15,298 nt of DNA from JBEIVB01 sp040374085 (GTDB lineage: Bacteria; Bacteroidota; Bacteroidia; UBA4408). The notes beneath the pieces are model-generated. The model saw nothing but the letters and a program-made list of their open reading frames with translations. It was not told where the DNA came from and ran no database searches. Shown here in pieces: positions 1 through 7,603 of the stretch (its first letter is position 1; every line of letters begins with the position of its first letter). A program made the position numbers and the translations under genes. The stretch covers positions 1 to 15,298 of the forward strand of contig JBEIVB010000059.1 of the NCBI GenBank assembly GCA_040374085.1. Direction: 5' to 3'.

Positions 1-512
1 ATGGTGTCCAACCCATGCTTCAATGCCGATCGGTGTGCACAGATGTCGATGCCGTAAGCCAATCCGCTCACAACAATAGGATTGTATTCTGCCAAGCCTT
101 GCACGATTTCCTGAACCACCTGCTTGCCATAGTCTGTAGCTTGTCGGGTTCCCACTATGGCAAGGGTGCGCCGGTTGTTCCAATCTACATTCCCACGGCT
201 GTATAAAACCAAGGGTGAATCAGGGCATTGACCCAGTAGGTATGGATAAGTGGAGTCGAAGGAGGTGTGAATGCTTACATGGTGCTCAGCCGCAAATCGC
301 AACTCTTTCTCTGCTCTTCTCAAGGGTTCGCTGGATTGCAGTTCCTGAAGATGCGTTCGGCGGATGCCGGGTATGGAAAGCAACAGTTTGCGTTTTTCCC
401 GAAATACTGCTTCCGGACCTCCGCAAAACTGAATCAGCCTGCGCGCAGTGATGTCTCCAATTTGAGGAACAAATGTTAACGCAACCGCATAGAGCAGTTC
501 ATCTTTATGCAT
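1..512 (-). CDS. dprA: DNA-processing protein DprA, N-terminal part (runs off the window)
   Basis: DprA/Smf binds single-stranded DNA taken up during natural transformation, shields it and loads RecA; it acts in the cytoplasm. Only the first 170 residues are present and the 3' end lies beyond base 1 (the full family length is roughly 360-380). The start ATG at 510-512 gives MHKDELLYAV. Residues 1-75 look like the helical SAM/HhH-type N-terminal domain (FVPQIGDITARRL, SIPGI). The Rossmann-fold core begins near residue 85 and shows the family signatures LAIVGTRQATDYG (117-129) and VVSGLAYGIDICAH (147-160), which help form the nucleotide-binding pocket. It lies 24 bases downstream of the protease gene on the same strand, with no visible terminator between them, so read-through is possible. 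An imperfect -7-like TACTTTTT sits just before the ATG. The family call is firm; function in competence is inferred from the family. Confidence 0.95.
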   Translation of the reverse strand, partial: MHKDELLYAVALTFVPQIGDITARRLIQFCGGPEAVFREKRKLLLSIPGIRRTHLQELQSSEPLRRAEKELRFAAEHHVSIHTSFDSTYPYLLGQCPDSPLVLYSRGNVDWNNRRTLAIVGTRQATDYGKQVVQEIVQGLAEYNPIVVSGLAYGIDICAHRSALKHGLDT

Positions 513-536
513 AATAAAAAAGTATTAAATATGTAG

Positions 537-3500
537 TTATGATTTCACCACAAATTTAATCACTTTTCGTTGCTTGTCAAGTCCTTTTATTTCAACCAAG
601 TAAACACCGGTTTCGAGGTGGCTCAAGTCCAAGGGGCCTTGTCCATTCTCTACTTCCTGCAATCGGTGCACCAAACGACCGTCGAGTGTGAACCAACTGA
701 GCTCAAACGGACCTTTTTCGGAAGTCGAAAACCAGGCGGATCGATTGGCCGGATTTGGGAACAACCAACTGTTTGCGCGGATTTCGGTTTCGGAGTTTGG
801 TGCGCTCCAGGTTAGAAAGTAGCGCCCTTGAACAGATAGGGAATCCAAAAGCAAGGCGTTCTCTTCTCTGTTCTTAACAGGATGAAGGGAACCCAAATGC
901 GTGTCCTCCAAAAATATGCGTGCATCTGATGCAAGTTCCGGAGTTATCACGAGTTGGGCTGGTTTGCCTTTGGAAAAGGTTAAGGGTATGCGACCAATGG
1001 ATGGCTGTTGGCTTATTTGCATTATGGCCAGAGGATGCAAGGAGTCTGCAACCAATGCCACCCCCGGACAATTTTCTTTCCACGGCCACTGCTTGGGAAC
1101 CTGAACGAGGTTTTCCGTACCGTCGTCAAAAACAACTAAAGCTTCGTCTTTACCATCTGAGTTTTCTGCCCTCACTCGAATGGTATTGAGCATTGGGTTG
1201 GCAGTACGAAGAAGGGGGGATTGGTTGGTGGATTTGACCTGCTCGGTTAGGGTGAGAACAGGGTTGGTGCCTGTTGCTTTCACCCAAAAGCCCTGAAATG
1301 CTCCGATTAGGTTGGTGGCACCGTTTGTTCCCACGCCCGGAGTCCCACCCACATAGGTGCCATAGGAACCCAAATCGGCGTTGTACACATAAAAATAGTT
1401 TCCCATGTTGGTGCGTGTCCAGTTTGGCGAATCCCAGTCTATGGTCGAGCAATAGGGGTTTGCCAGGAGACACCAGCCGTCGTCGAATGGCAGCGCGTTT
1501 GGTATGCTGGGTGTGTAGGTAACCGGCAGAGAGAAGGTTCCCGTTGCCGGAGGTCCAGCCGCATCAATGGTGATGTTTGGGGTATTGGGGAAAGCGGTGC
1601 CCAAATAAACCATGTAGCCTTTTCCGGGAATAACGGTTTCGCTGCTGGATGTAGGGGGAGCGTATCCCAAACTGTTGGAGCCGCTAAGGGTTTCATTGTA
1701 GCGGTAAACGGATGTAAACCCGCCGGCATAACCTGTGGCACCTGCGAAACCACTGGTGGGGAAATCATCCTGCCAGTCGAGAATGTTGTCGCCGCTCACC
1801 GGATTTCCGATCAGTGCCCAACCCGTTTTTCCACCGGGTGCAAATTTCTCTGCAACAACATCACCTTGTATAATGGCATTGTTGTTTAATGCTGAAATGT
1901 AAGCTGTTTTGGTGGCGTTGGAGGTGAGTCTCAGTCGGTTGGTGGTTTGAAGAGTGCCAGAGGAAATGTTCAAAGCGGTGGTGAGCACCAAACTGTCGCC
2001 CAAGGTGAGGGAAATGGGGGAGGAAGAATAGGATAGGTTCAGGCTTGATAAAGACCGGCTGTTGAGATTGGTGTTGTCCATCAACAGGTTTCCATTAGCG
2101 GTTCCACTGAGGGTGAGATTGGAAGTTGGAGAACCAATGATGCGCCCTGCTCCACTAAGGGCACCGGAGAGCGAAAGGCTCTGGTTGTTGAGGTTCAAAG
2201 TTGCATCGGAATTTAGGGTAAGTCCTCTGCATACCGAGGCGGTGCTGAGTGCAGGAAGGAAGGCATTGCCTGTTGGAACCACAACATCCACAGTGGAAGT
2301 GGGCACACTGCCGCACCAGTTGCTTGCAACGCTCCAATCGGTGGAAGATGTTCCGCGCCATGTGCCCGAACCTCCCAAATAAAAAGATCCCGAAGGGGTG
2401 TAAGTTGTGGACGGAACGGCCGAGGGTTCTACACGAATGAGAAAGTTGTTGCCACCTCCGGAAGAAGGGAAGGTGGCACTGATGGTGCCCGAATAACATC
2501 CGTTTGATGCCGCCGTTACCGATCCAATGTTGTTTACAACGGGAAAACTACCGCCACTTGCTGACAGGTTGGCCACAAAAACATTTCCGGTTGCAAAGTT
2601 TCCCAATCCGTAAAACGCAATGGTTTGAACCGATCCCAAGCAAGCCGAGCCTCCATTCGGATTTAAAACAATGGTGCGGGAACCCGCATTGCCTGCGGCA
2701 AAACCCGTTGGTCCACCCGAACGAAATCCTGTGTTGAAACGGGCCTGCACTCTGCGAACCGAGGCGGTTAGGTCGCGGGTGGAGATTTGAGTGCCAACCT
2801 GTTGATTGGTTGTGCCATTACCGATGTATTGAGTGGGGGTTACGTTGCCAATGGCTCCGTTGGATTTATATAATACGTTTGAGGTGGATGTCCAAGAACC
2901 TCCGGTTGCAGTGGTATAACCCGAAGCCTCGGCGGTGGTGAAGAAAATGGTGAGGTCGTAACTGCCGGTTGCACTGTTGTTGGTGGGTTGAACCAGAATA
3001 GACTTTGCGGCAAGGTGGTTGGCTGTGGTGGAGTTGTAATAGGCTCGAACACCTGTTCCTTGATTATCGATGCTAACGGTGGTACATCCGTAATCAAAGG
3101 AACTGTTGTTGGTGATTTTGGCAATCAACGCTCCGGTGGCAGAGCGGAAGGTTACGATTTGATTGGGGCCCAGATATTCTGTGTCTGTTGAATTGATGTC
3201 CGTAGCAACGGATGGAACGGATGCACCGGTGAGCACAATGTCATCAATCGCGATTGGGGGTTGAGAGCCATCTGTATTGTCGTTCCTCCAGCGCCATGTA
3301 AGGTAAAGGGTAGACAGGCCTTCGCAGGCCTCAGGTAAGTATAGGCTTACGGTGGAGGGTTGGGTGATGTTATAAAAGCCCGAACCGCCATTGGTGAACG
3401 TATTGGTTGCGTATGCAGGCCCTACAATCTGTGTGAAAGGTCCGGTAGGAGTGGTGCTGTAGTAGAGTGCGCCGAAATCATAAACCGTTGTGCCAAAAAC

Positions 3501-6065
3501 CTCCCCAGCACTCACAATGGAAAAGTTTAAAAGCAGGTTGGCCATCCCGGTTGTGTTTATAACCGGAGTTTGAACCGCGCGGTTTGTGGTGGAGGTTAAG
3601 GTATAACTGTTGGGTAGGGTGGTTGTGTTGTTTGAGATGTAAAGCGCCTTGGTTCCACCCAGTCCGGCATTTGGACCGATTACAAATACATTGGTTGCAC
3701 CTGTTGTGGCTGGTGTTGTCCAACCGGACGGTAGAGTAGTTCCATTGGTTGCACTTTCGAAATTCTGGGTGAAAAGGGTTACCACACCTGCACCAAGATT
3801 TTGATCGTTGTCGATTATGGTTCCCGAGAAAGCGTTGTTTTGCACGATAACGGCCGGAGATGAGCTGCTCAAAACCAGGGTAAATGACCTCGGCGATTCA
3901 ATAGCTGCGTCGTCCCAAACGCGTATGGTTACGTTTTGGTTGGCCGCGCTGCCTGCGGGAAAAACCAAGCTGTTGGTAATCAATTGAACATCCGAACTTA
4001 GAGCAGTACCGAGCAAAAGAGATGCGTTTACGGTTATGGAAGTGGAGGGAGCTGCGTTGATGCCAACCGAAACCTGATAGTCTTGGTAACCCAAGCAACC
4101 TTGAGTGCCTCCGCTACTCGACTCTACAAAGTTTCCGGTCGAAGTGGTAAAGCCTACGAGTCTACCATCCTTTACTTCTATGTTATCCAAATAAAGGTTG
4201 TTTCCGTTTCGGTTTACAGCAACCCATTTCAGGCGAATGTTGCTACCTGCAAAGGATGAGAGTGGAATGATCTCACGTCTCCACTGGGATGCACCGCTAG
4301 GGGAGAAGCTACCCCCTACAAAACCGGAAACCGTGGATAGGTTGCTGGCGCCAGAACCCATTCCATTTTTGTTGTAAAGTAGAAAGGGGTAGGTGGCACC
4401 ACAATCGGTAGAGGCATAAAGGCGCAGCGATTCAAAGTTTGTTGAGCTGCGCGCCGCATAGGCAACATCGAATGTAAGGTAGGTGTTTGCGGTAGCCGAC
4501 GAGAGGTTTAGGATGTTGGTACTCACTTCATCTGAATCGCCCAAGTTCGTTGTGTAGGCGAAGTGGTTGATCCAGATGGTTCCGGTGTTTGAGCCAGATG
4601 ACCCTCTGATTCCGGTAACCTTGCGCCAGGTATAACAATCGTTTGATGCGTTGTTGATGTTCCAACCTGAGGGAGGCCAGGAAACTGCTTCGAAAGGCTC
4701 GCTGTATGGAACAGATGCGCCTGTCCAAGCAGTGAAGGAAACATCAGTAGTATCGCCCAAGGTATTCGGGTCGGAAACGCCATTGGGCAAAATGGAGTAA
4801 ACCCTCAGAAATTGTGCACCCGGAGAAACGGTAAATGAAGGTAAGGTGATATTTTGGGACGCGCCCGGTGCGAGGCTTCCTGTAAACGACTGGGAGTTCA
4901 TAACTCCTCCATTCCATTGGTATTGAATGGTGGCAGATGTAAGGGTGTTTGCCCCCATGTTTTTGAGTGTAACCAAGGGGGTAATCGGACCAGGGCAGAC
5001 ATCGGTTGTGGGACTTTGGATGTTAACGATTGCAGCATCATCGGTGGCCGGTGGTATGCAGGCATCGCTGCTCAGCAGACTGAGCCTCAGCGGACTTGCC
5101 AGCAAAACGGTTCGCATCCGAGTAGCTTGGTCGTTGGTGAAAATGTTCATGCATACATCGTTGGTGTAATCCATGTAGTTTTCCACCATCTCGTCTGCAG
5201 TGCCGCAGTTGTTGGGTTTTGGGTGAGTGGGACACCCATAATTCTGCGTTTCGTGTGTGGGTGTATCTGCGCAAAAGTCGTCGCCGCAGGTTGCATCGCC
5301 CCAAATGTGTCGGAGGCCCAGCCAATGTCCAACTTCATGGGTGCAGGTTTTTCCTTTACTGTAACCTGCTAAAAGGGTGCCTACTCTTCCAAAAGCATTG
5401 TATTGCATGGCAATGCCGTCGGTGTTGTTGTTGCCTCCGGAACAGTTCATGCCGGGTAGGCCGCTTGCACTGGGGAACTGTGCATACCCCAAAAGAGAGC
5501 TTCCGAAATTCAAGCACCAGAGGTTTAGGTATCGGGTTGGATCCCAGCCTGTGGCCGGCTTAATGGTGGACTCGATGTAGGACCTTACAGAATAAGGAGG
5601 AGCGGTGAAGTTGTAAGGTGCTGCACCGTAAAAGAGGCGGTCGATGCCATTGGTGGCCGATCCATCTGGCTTGCGCTTGGCAAGGCAAAATTGTATGCCC
5701 GTGTTGGCTCCATTGGGATGGGTGTTTAATCCGTTTCCGTAACGCCCAAAATCTTCGTTGAGCACATCAATTTGCGACAATACTTGAGCATCCGAAATGT
5801 TGGTGCCGGAACCAACTGCCTCGTTGCTGTGTATAACATGCACCACCACCGGAATGATTAAGGTGCCGTTTACGACGCGGCTTTGAGCCCCGGCCTCAAG
5901 GTGAGCGGAAATGACTTTTTCTAAATAATCTAAGCTTCCCAATTCAGGATGCAATGATCTGAGCTCGGCGTCGGCCTCCATGGTGGCACAGCGTTGCTGG
6001 CCCAAAGCGTATGCGGCTATCAGGCTAAAAAGAAGAAGAGGAAGCAAGAAACGTTTTGTTGTCAT
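537..6065 (-). CDS. Secreted M43-family zinc metalloprotease with multidomain stalk and T9SS sorting domain
   Basis: This is an 1842-residue exported protease. The signal peptide is MTTKRFLLPLLLFSLIAAYA, with probable cleavage near residue 22. The catalytic domain (about 65-335) carries the metzincin zinc motif HEVGHWLGLRH at 243-253 (ligands H243, H247, H253; catalytic E244) and the Met-turn NYMDY at 296-300, as in cytophagalysin/pappalysin (MEROPS M43). Next come a CARDB-like domain (343-446), a MAM/choice-of-anchor-J-like domain (451-632), a Calx-beta-like domain (636-755), a second MAM-like domain (762-946), beta-rich regions with SDWSVASNWC-type motifs (about 1230-1270), and two diverged copies of a GW.L..NP module (from 1415 and 1529). 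The C-terminus (1763-1842; SWLFPNPANR, DGRLVHRL, LETGVYLVEI) is a T9SS type A sorting domain. The same frame stays open upstream to 6305, but the start at 6065 is preferred because it begins the signal peptide and lies just downstream of a consensus promoter. The substrate is unknown. Confidence 0.93.
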   Translation of the reverse strand: MTTKRFLLPLLLFSLIAAYALGQQRCATMEADAELRSLHPELGSLDYLEKVISAHLEAGAQSRVVNGTLIIPVVVHVIHSNEAVGSGTNISDAQVLSQIDVLNEDFGRYGNGLNTHPNGANTGIQFCLAKRKPDGSATNGIDRLFYGAAPYNFTAPPYSVRSYIESTIKPATGWDPTRYLNLWCLNFGSSLLGYAQFPSASGLPGMNCSGGNNNTDGIAMQYNAFGRVGTLLAGYSKGKTCTHEVGHWLGLRHIWGDATCGDDFCADTPTHETQNYGCPTHPKPNNCGTADEMVENYMDYTNDVCMNIFTNDQATRMRTVLLASPLRLSLLSSDACIPPATDDAAIVNIQSPTTDVCPGPITPLVTLKNMGANTLTSATIQYQWNGGVMNSQSFTGSLAPGASQNITLPSFTVSPGAQFLRVYSILPNGVSDPNTLGDTTDVSFTAWTGASVPYSEPFEAVSWPPSGWNINNASNDCYTWRKVTGIRGSSGSNTGTIWINHFAYTTNLGDSDEVSTNILNLSSATANTYLTFDVAYAARSSTNFESLRLYASTDCGATYPFLLYNKNGMGSGASNLSTVSGFVGGSFSPSGASQWRREIIPLSSFAGSNIRLKWVAVNRNGNNLYLDNIEVKDGRLVGFTTSTGNFVESSSGGTQGCLGYQDYQVSVGINAAPSTSITVNASLLLGTALSSDVQLITNSLVFPAGSAANQNVTIRVWDDAAIESPRSFTLVLSSSSPAVIVQNNAFSGTIIDNDQNLGAGVVTLFTQNFESATNGTTLPSGWTTPATTGATNVFVIGPNAGLGGTKALYISNNTTTLPNSYTLTSTTNRAVQTPVINTTGMANLLLNFSIVSAGEVFGTTVYDFGALYYSTTPTGPFTQIVGPAYATNTFTNGGSGFYNITQPSTVSLYLPEACEGLSTLYLTWRWRNDNTDGSQPPIAIDDIVLTGASVPSVATDINSTDTEYLGPNQIVTFRSATGALIAKITNNSSFDYGCTTVSIDNQGTGVRAYYNSTTANHLAAKSILVQPTNNSATGSYDLTIFFTTAEASGYTTATGGSWTSTSNVLYKSNGAIGNVTPTQYIGNGTTNQQVGTQISTRDLTASVRRVQARFNTGFRSGGPTGFAAGNAGSRTIVLNPNGGSACLGSVQTIAFYGLGNFATGNVFVANLSASGGSFPVVNNIGSVTAASNGCYSGTISATFPSSGGGNNFLIRVEPSAVPSTTYTPSGSFYLGGSGTWRGTSSTDWSVASNWCGSVPTSTVDVVVPTGNAFLPALSTASVCRGLTLNSDATLNLNNQSLSLSGALSGAGRIIGSPTSNLTLSGTANGNLLMDNTNLNSRSLSSLNLSYSSSPISLTLGDSLVLTTALNISSGTLQTTNRLRLTSNATKTAYISALNNNAIIQGDVVAEKFAPGGKTGWALIGNPVSGDNILDWQDDFPTSGFAGATGYAGGFTSVYRYNETLSGSNSLGYAPPTSSSETVIPGKGYMVYLGTAFPNTPNITIDAAGPPATGTFSLPVTYTPSIPNALPFDDGWCLLANPYCSTIDWDSPNWTRTNMGNYFYVYNADLGSYGTYVGGTPGVGTNGATNLIGAFQGFWVKATGTNPVLTLTEQVKSTNQSPLLRTANPMLNTIRVRAENSDGKDEALVVFDDGTENLVQVPKQWPWKENCPGVALVADSLHPLAIMQISQQPSIGRIPLTFSKGKPAQLVITPELASDARIFLEDTHLGSLHPVKNREENALLLDSLSVQGRYFLTWSAPNSETEIRANSWLFPNPANRSAWFSTSEKGPFELSWFTLDGRLVHRLQEVENGQGPLDLSHLETGVYLVEIKGLDKQRKVIKFVVKS

Positions 6066-6092
6066 GGGTGTGTTTCCAATTCGATAAACCCT

Positions 6093-6122
6093 CAAACCTA
6101 AAGAATAGTTCTCCTGCTTCAA
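6093..6122 (-). promoter_or_regulatory. Promoter of the M43 protease gene (TTG-N19-TAGGTTTG)
   Basis: On the minus strand, TTG (6122-6120) is followed by 19 bases and then TAGGTTTG (6100-6093). This matches the Bacteroidota primary sigma-factor consensus TTG-N19-TAnnTTTG exactly, including spacing. Transcription should begin around 6087, giving a leader of about 20 bases before the ATG at 6065. It also supports the downstream start over the 80-residue upstream extension, most of which would lie upstream of the transcript. Confidence 0.75.
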
Positions 6123-6201
6123 GTCAAGGATTGGAGTATTCGACCAACGCAGCTTTTTTCTCGTTAAACATTTTTTGCACGGGTTTGCACCTTGGGAATG
6201 C

Positions 6202-6209
6202 GACCTTTG
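6202..6209 (+). promoter_or_regulatory. Possible -7 element of msrA (GACCTTTG, one mismatch)
   Basis: GACCTTTG differs from TAnnTTTG at the first base only and lies exactly four bases before the chosen msrA ATG at 6214. Two clean TAnnTTTG elements elsewhere in the window have the same four-base spacing (9131-9138 and 12223-12230). No well-spaced TTG was found upstream, so this is tentative. If used, the msrA transcript would have almost no leader. Confidence 0.4.
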
Positions 6210-6213
6210 CAAA

Positions 6214-6876
6214 ATGAAAAATCTCTGTATGCAGTTTTTGGGTTTGTCTTTTGGACTTCTGCCCTTCACCGTTTCCGGCTGCATGCCCCAAACAAAGTCC
6301 TCCATGACACAAGAAACCCCAATGAGTACCTCTTCTCAAATGGATACAGCCACCTTTGGAGCCGGTTGTTTTTGGTGCGTGGAAGCCGTTTTTCAACGCA
6401 TAAAAGGGGTTGTTTCTGTAGCCTCGGGATATTCGGGCGGTACGGTTAAAAATCCCGCGTATCGCGAGGTTTGTGCCGGAACCACCGGCCACGCTGAGGT
6501 ATGCCAGGTAATTTACGACCCCGCTGTGGTGCCCTATGCAACGCTCCTTTCCGTTTTTTGGCAAACCCACGACCCCACAACCTTAAACCGTCAAGGCAAC
6601 GACGTGGGTACCCAATACCGCAGCGTTGTTTATTACCACAATGAGGCCCAACGGGAGGAAGCCGAGAAGTATAAACGTGCCCTAAACGAAAGTGGGGCTT
6701 TTGCCAACCCTATTGTAACCGAGATTTCACCTTTTGGTGTGTTCTACAAGGCAGAAGATTATCACCAAAACTATTTCAACGAAAACGGCCGAGAAGGGTA
6801 TTGCCAATTTGTTATTCAACCCAAAGTAGAGAAATTTGAGAAGGTATTCAAAGACCTGCTCAAAGCCCCTCACTAA
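6214..6876 (+). CDS. msrA: Peptide-methionine (S)-S-oxide reductase MsrA, probable lipoprotein
   Basis: MsrA reduces methionine-S-sulfoxide in proteins, using a catalytic cysteine later recycled by thioredoxin-type donors. The 220-residue product has a lipoprotein signal: MKNLCMQFLGLSFGLLPFTV followed by lipobox V-S-G-C with C23 as the lipid site, so it should be anchored in the envelope. The signature GAGCFWCVEAVF (49-60) contains catalytic C52. Other family features are SGYSGG (71-76), YDP (101-103), a QTHDPTTLNRQGNDVGTQYRS stretch (117-137), and GYCQF near the end with candidate resolving C197. C97 sits in HAEVCQVIYDP, where most relatives have a valine, as I recall. A longer start at 6175 is possible, but it would put 13 residues before the lipoprotein signal, so 6214 is preferred. 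The gene diverges from the protease gene and its stop overlaps the convergent thioredoxin-like gene by four bases. Confidence 0.95.
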   Translation: MKNLCMQFLGLSFGLLPFTVSGCMPQTKSSMTQETPMSTSSQMDTATFGAGCFWCVEAVFQRIKGVVSVASGYSGGTVKNPAYREVCAGTTGHAEVCQVIYDPAVVPYATLLSVFWQTHDPTTLNRQGNDVGTQYRSVVYYHNEAQREEAEKYKRALNESGAFANPIVTEISPFGVFYKAEDYHQNYFNENGREGYCQFVIQPKVEKFEKVFKDLLKAPH

Positions 6877-7499
6877 AGGGTGGGCAAGGATTTAAGGAGC
6901 GCAACCCACTCATCTTGAAGGGCTTCTCCTTTATTTTGGGCATACCATTTATGAAGATGCTCGGCGTACGTTTTGGTTGTTTCCGGATTTGCTTTTAAGC
7001 GTTTTACCAACTCCTGCGCCTCTGCCGGCCTTGGACCCCATGTGCAAACCGGAGAATAATGTACATCCAATAAAATAACCATTGGAATGGATCTCGATCC
7101 GCTTGTGAGATGCTCATCCATTAGTTCCGGATTTTGATCGCGAAACACAAACTTAATCTGAATTTTTCCACCGCTCATTTCCGCAATTTTGGCAAGCTGC
7201 CCTACAATCTGAGCCGCATCGCCGCACCAATATTCCGATATAACCAAAAACTTGTAACCGGTGGATAGAGCCAGAAGGGTTTCCATAAGGTCTTCCCGCA
7301 CCTGAAAAGTCTTTGTGGAGCGGTTTAACCTTTGTAGATTCATTTCTGTGTAAGCAAAATACTCCGACCGATGCTCGGCAGGCAGGCTGTTTTCGTGTTC
7401 CAAAACTTCTCGAAATTCCTTCACGTATTCCTCAAAGGAAATGGCTTTTGCCCAGTAGGATGAGTAGCTCGTGGAAGTAAGTGCAGAGATTGAGTTCAT
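6873..7499 (-). CDS. Thioredoxin-fold family protein (PF14595-like), single active-site cysteine
   Basis: This 208-residue protein has no signal peptide and is probably cytoplasmic. It resembles the Thioredoxin_9 (PF14595) group common in Bacteroidota. Evidence is the beta-strand plus active-site stretch FLVISEYWCGDAAQ (84-97), the FVFRDQNPELMDEHL segment (117-131), the cis-proline loop SIPMV (137-141), and WGPRPAEAQELV (154-165). The active site is W-C-G-D, so C92 is alone and the second cysteine of a classical CxxC is replaced by alanine (C92-G-D-A95). A monothiol, or no redox activity at all, is therefore possible. The only other cysteine is C152. The start at 7499 was chosen because an upstream in-frame start at 7571 lies inside the terminator hairpin of the preceding gene. 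No clear promoter was found. The neighbour msrA is convergent, so co-transcription is not possible; a shared redox theme is only suggestive. Confidence 0.85.
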   Translation of the reverse strand: MNSISALTSTSYSSYWAKAISFEEYVKEFREVLEHENSLPAEHRSEYFAYTEMNLQRLNRSTKTFQVREDLMETLLALSTGYKFLVISEYWCGDAAQIVGQLAKIAEMSGGKIQIKFVFRDQNPELMDEHLTSGSRSIPMVILLDVHYSPVCTWGPRPAEAQELVKRLKANPETTKTYAEHLHKWYAQNKGEALQDEWVALLKSLPTL

Positions 7500-7544
7500 T
7501 CGTTTGCGTTTCTTAATGATGGGAATTGGGGAACGTGCATAAAG

Positions 7545-7576
7545 GAAAAACAAAGAGTGGCTAAAAGCCACCCTTT
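7545..7576 (-). terminator. Rho-independent terminator downstream of icd
   Basis: On the minus strand, AAAGGGTGGCT (7576-7566), a TTT loop, and AGCCACTCTTT (7562-7552) form an 11-bp stem with one G-U pair, followed by G and then TTTTT (7550-7546). It lies about 28 bases after the icd stop codon and should end its transcript. The other strand lacks a T-tract after the stem, so it is directional. Confidence 0.85.
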
Positions 7577-7603
7577 AATTGTTATGACGAATTGGAGAAA
7601 TGA

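Noticed and set aside
4854..5372. 172-codon open frame on the plus strand
   Set aside because: It lies antisense to the catalytic domain of the M43 protease, is cysteine-rich with no recognisable domain, and has no promoter. It is a by-product of the opposite reading frame.
6066..6305. 80-residue N-terminal extension of the protease
   Set aside because: It would precede a clear signal peptide, overlap msrA on the other strand, and lie largely upstream of the consensus promoter at 6093-6122.
6873..7499. A dedicated MsrA-thioredoxin repair system
   Set aside because: The genes are convergent rather than co-transcribed, the proteins are predicted in different compartments, and the thioredoxin-like protein lacks the second active-site cysteine.
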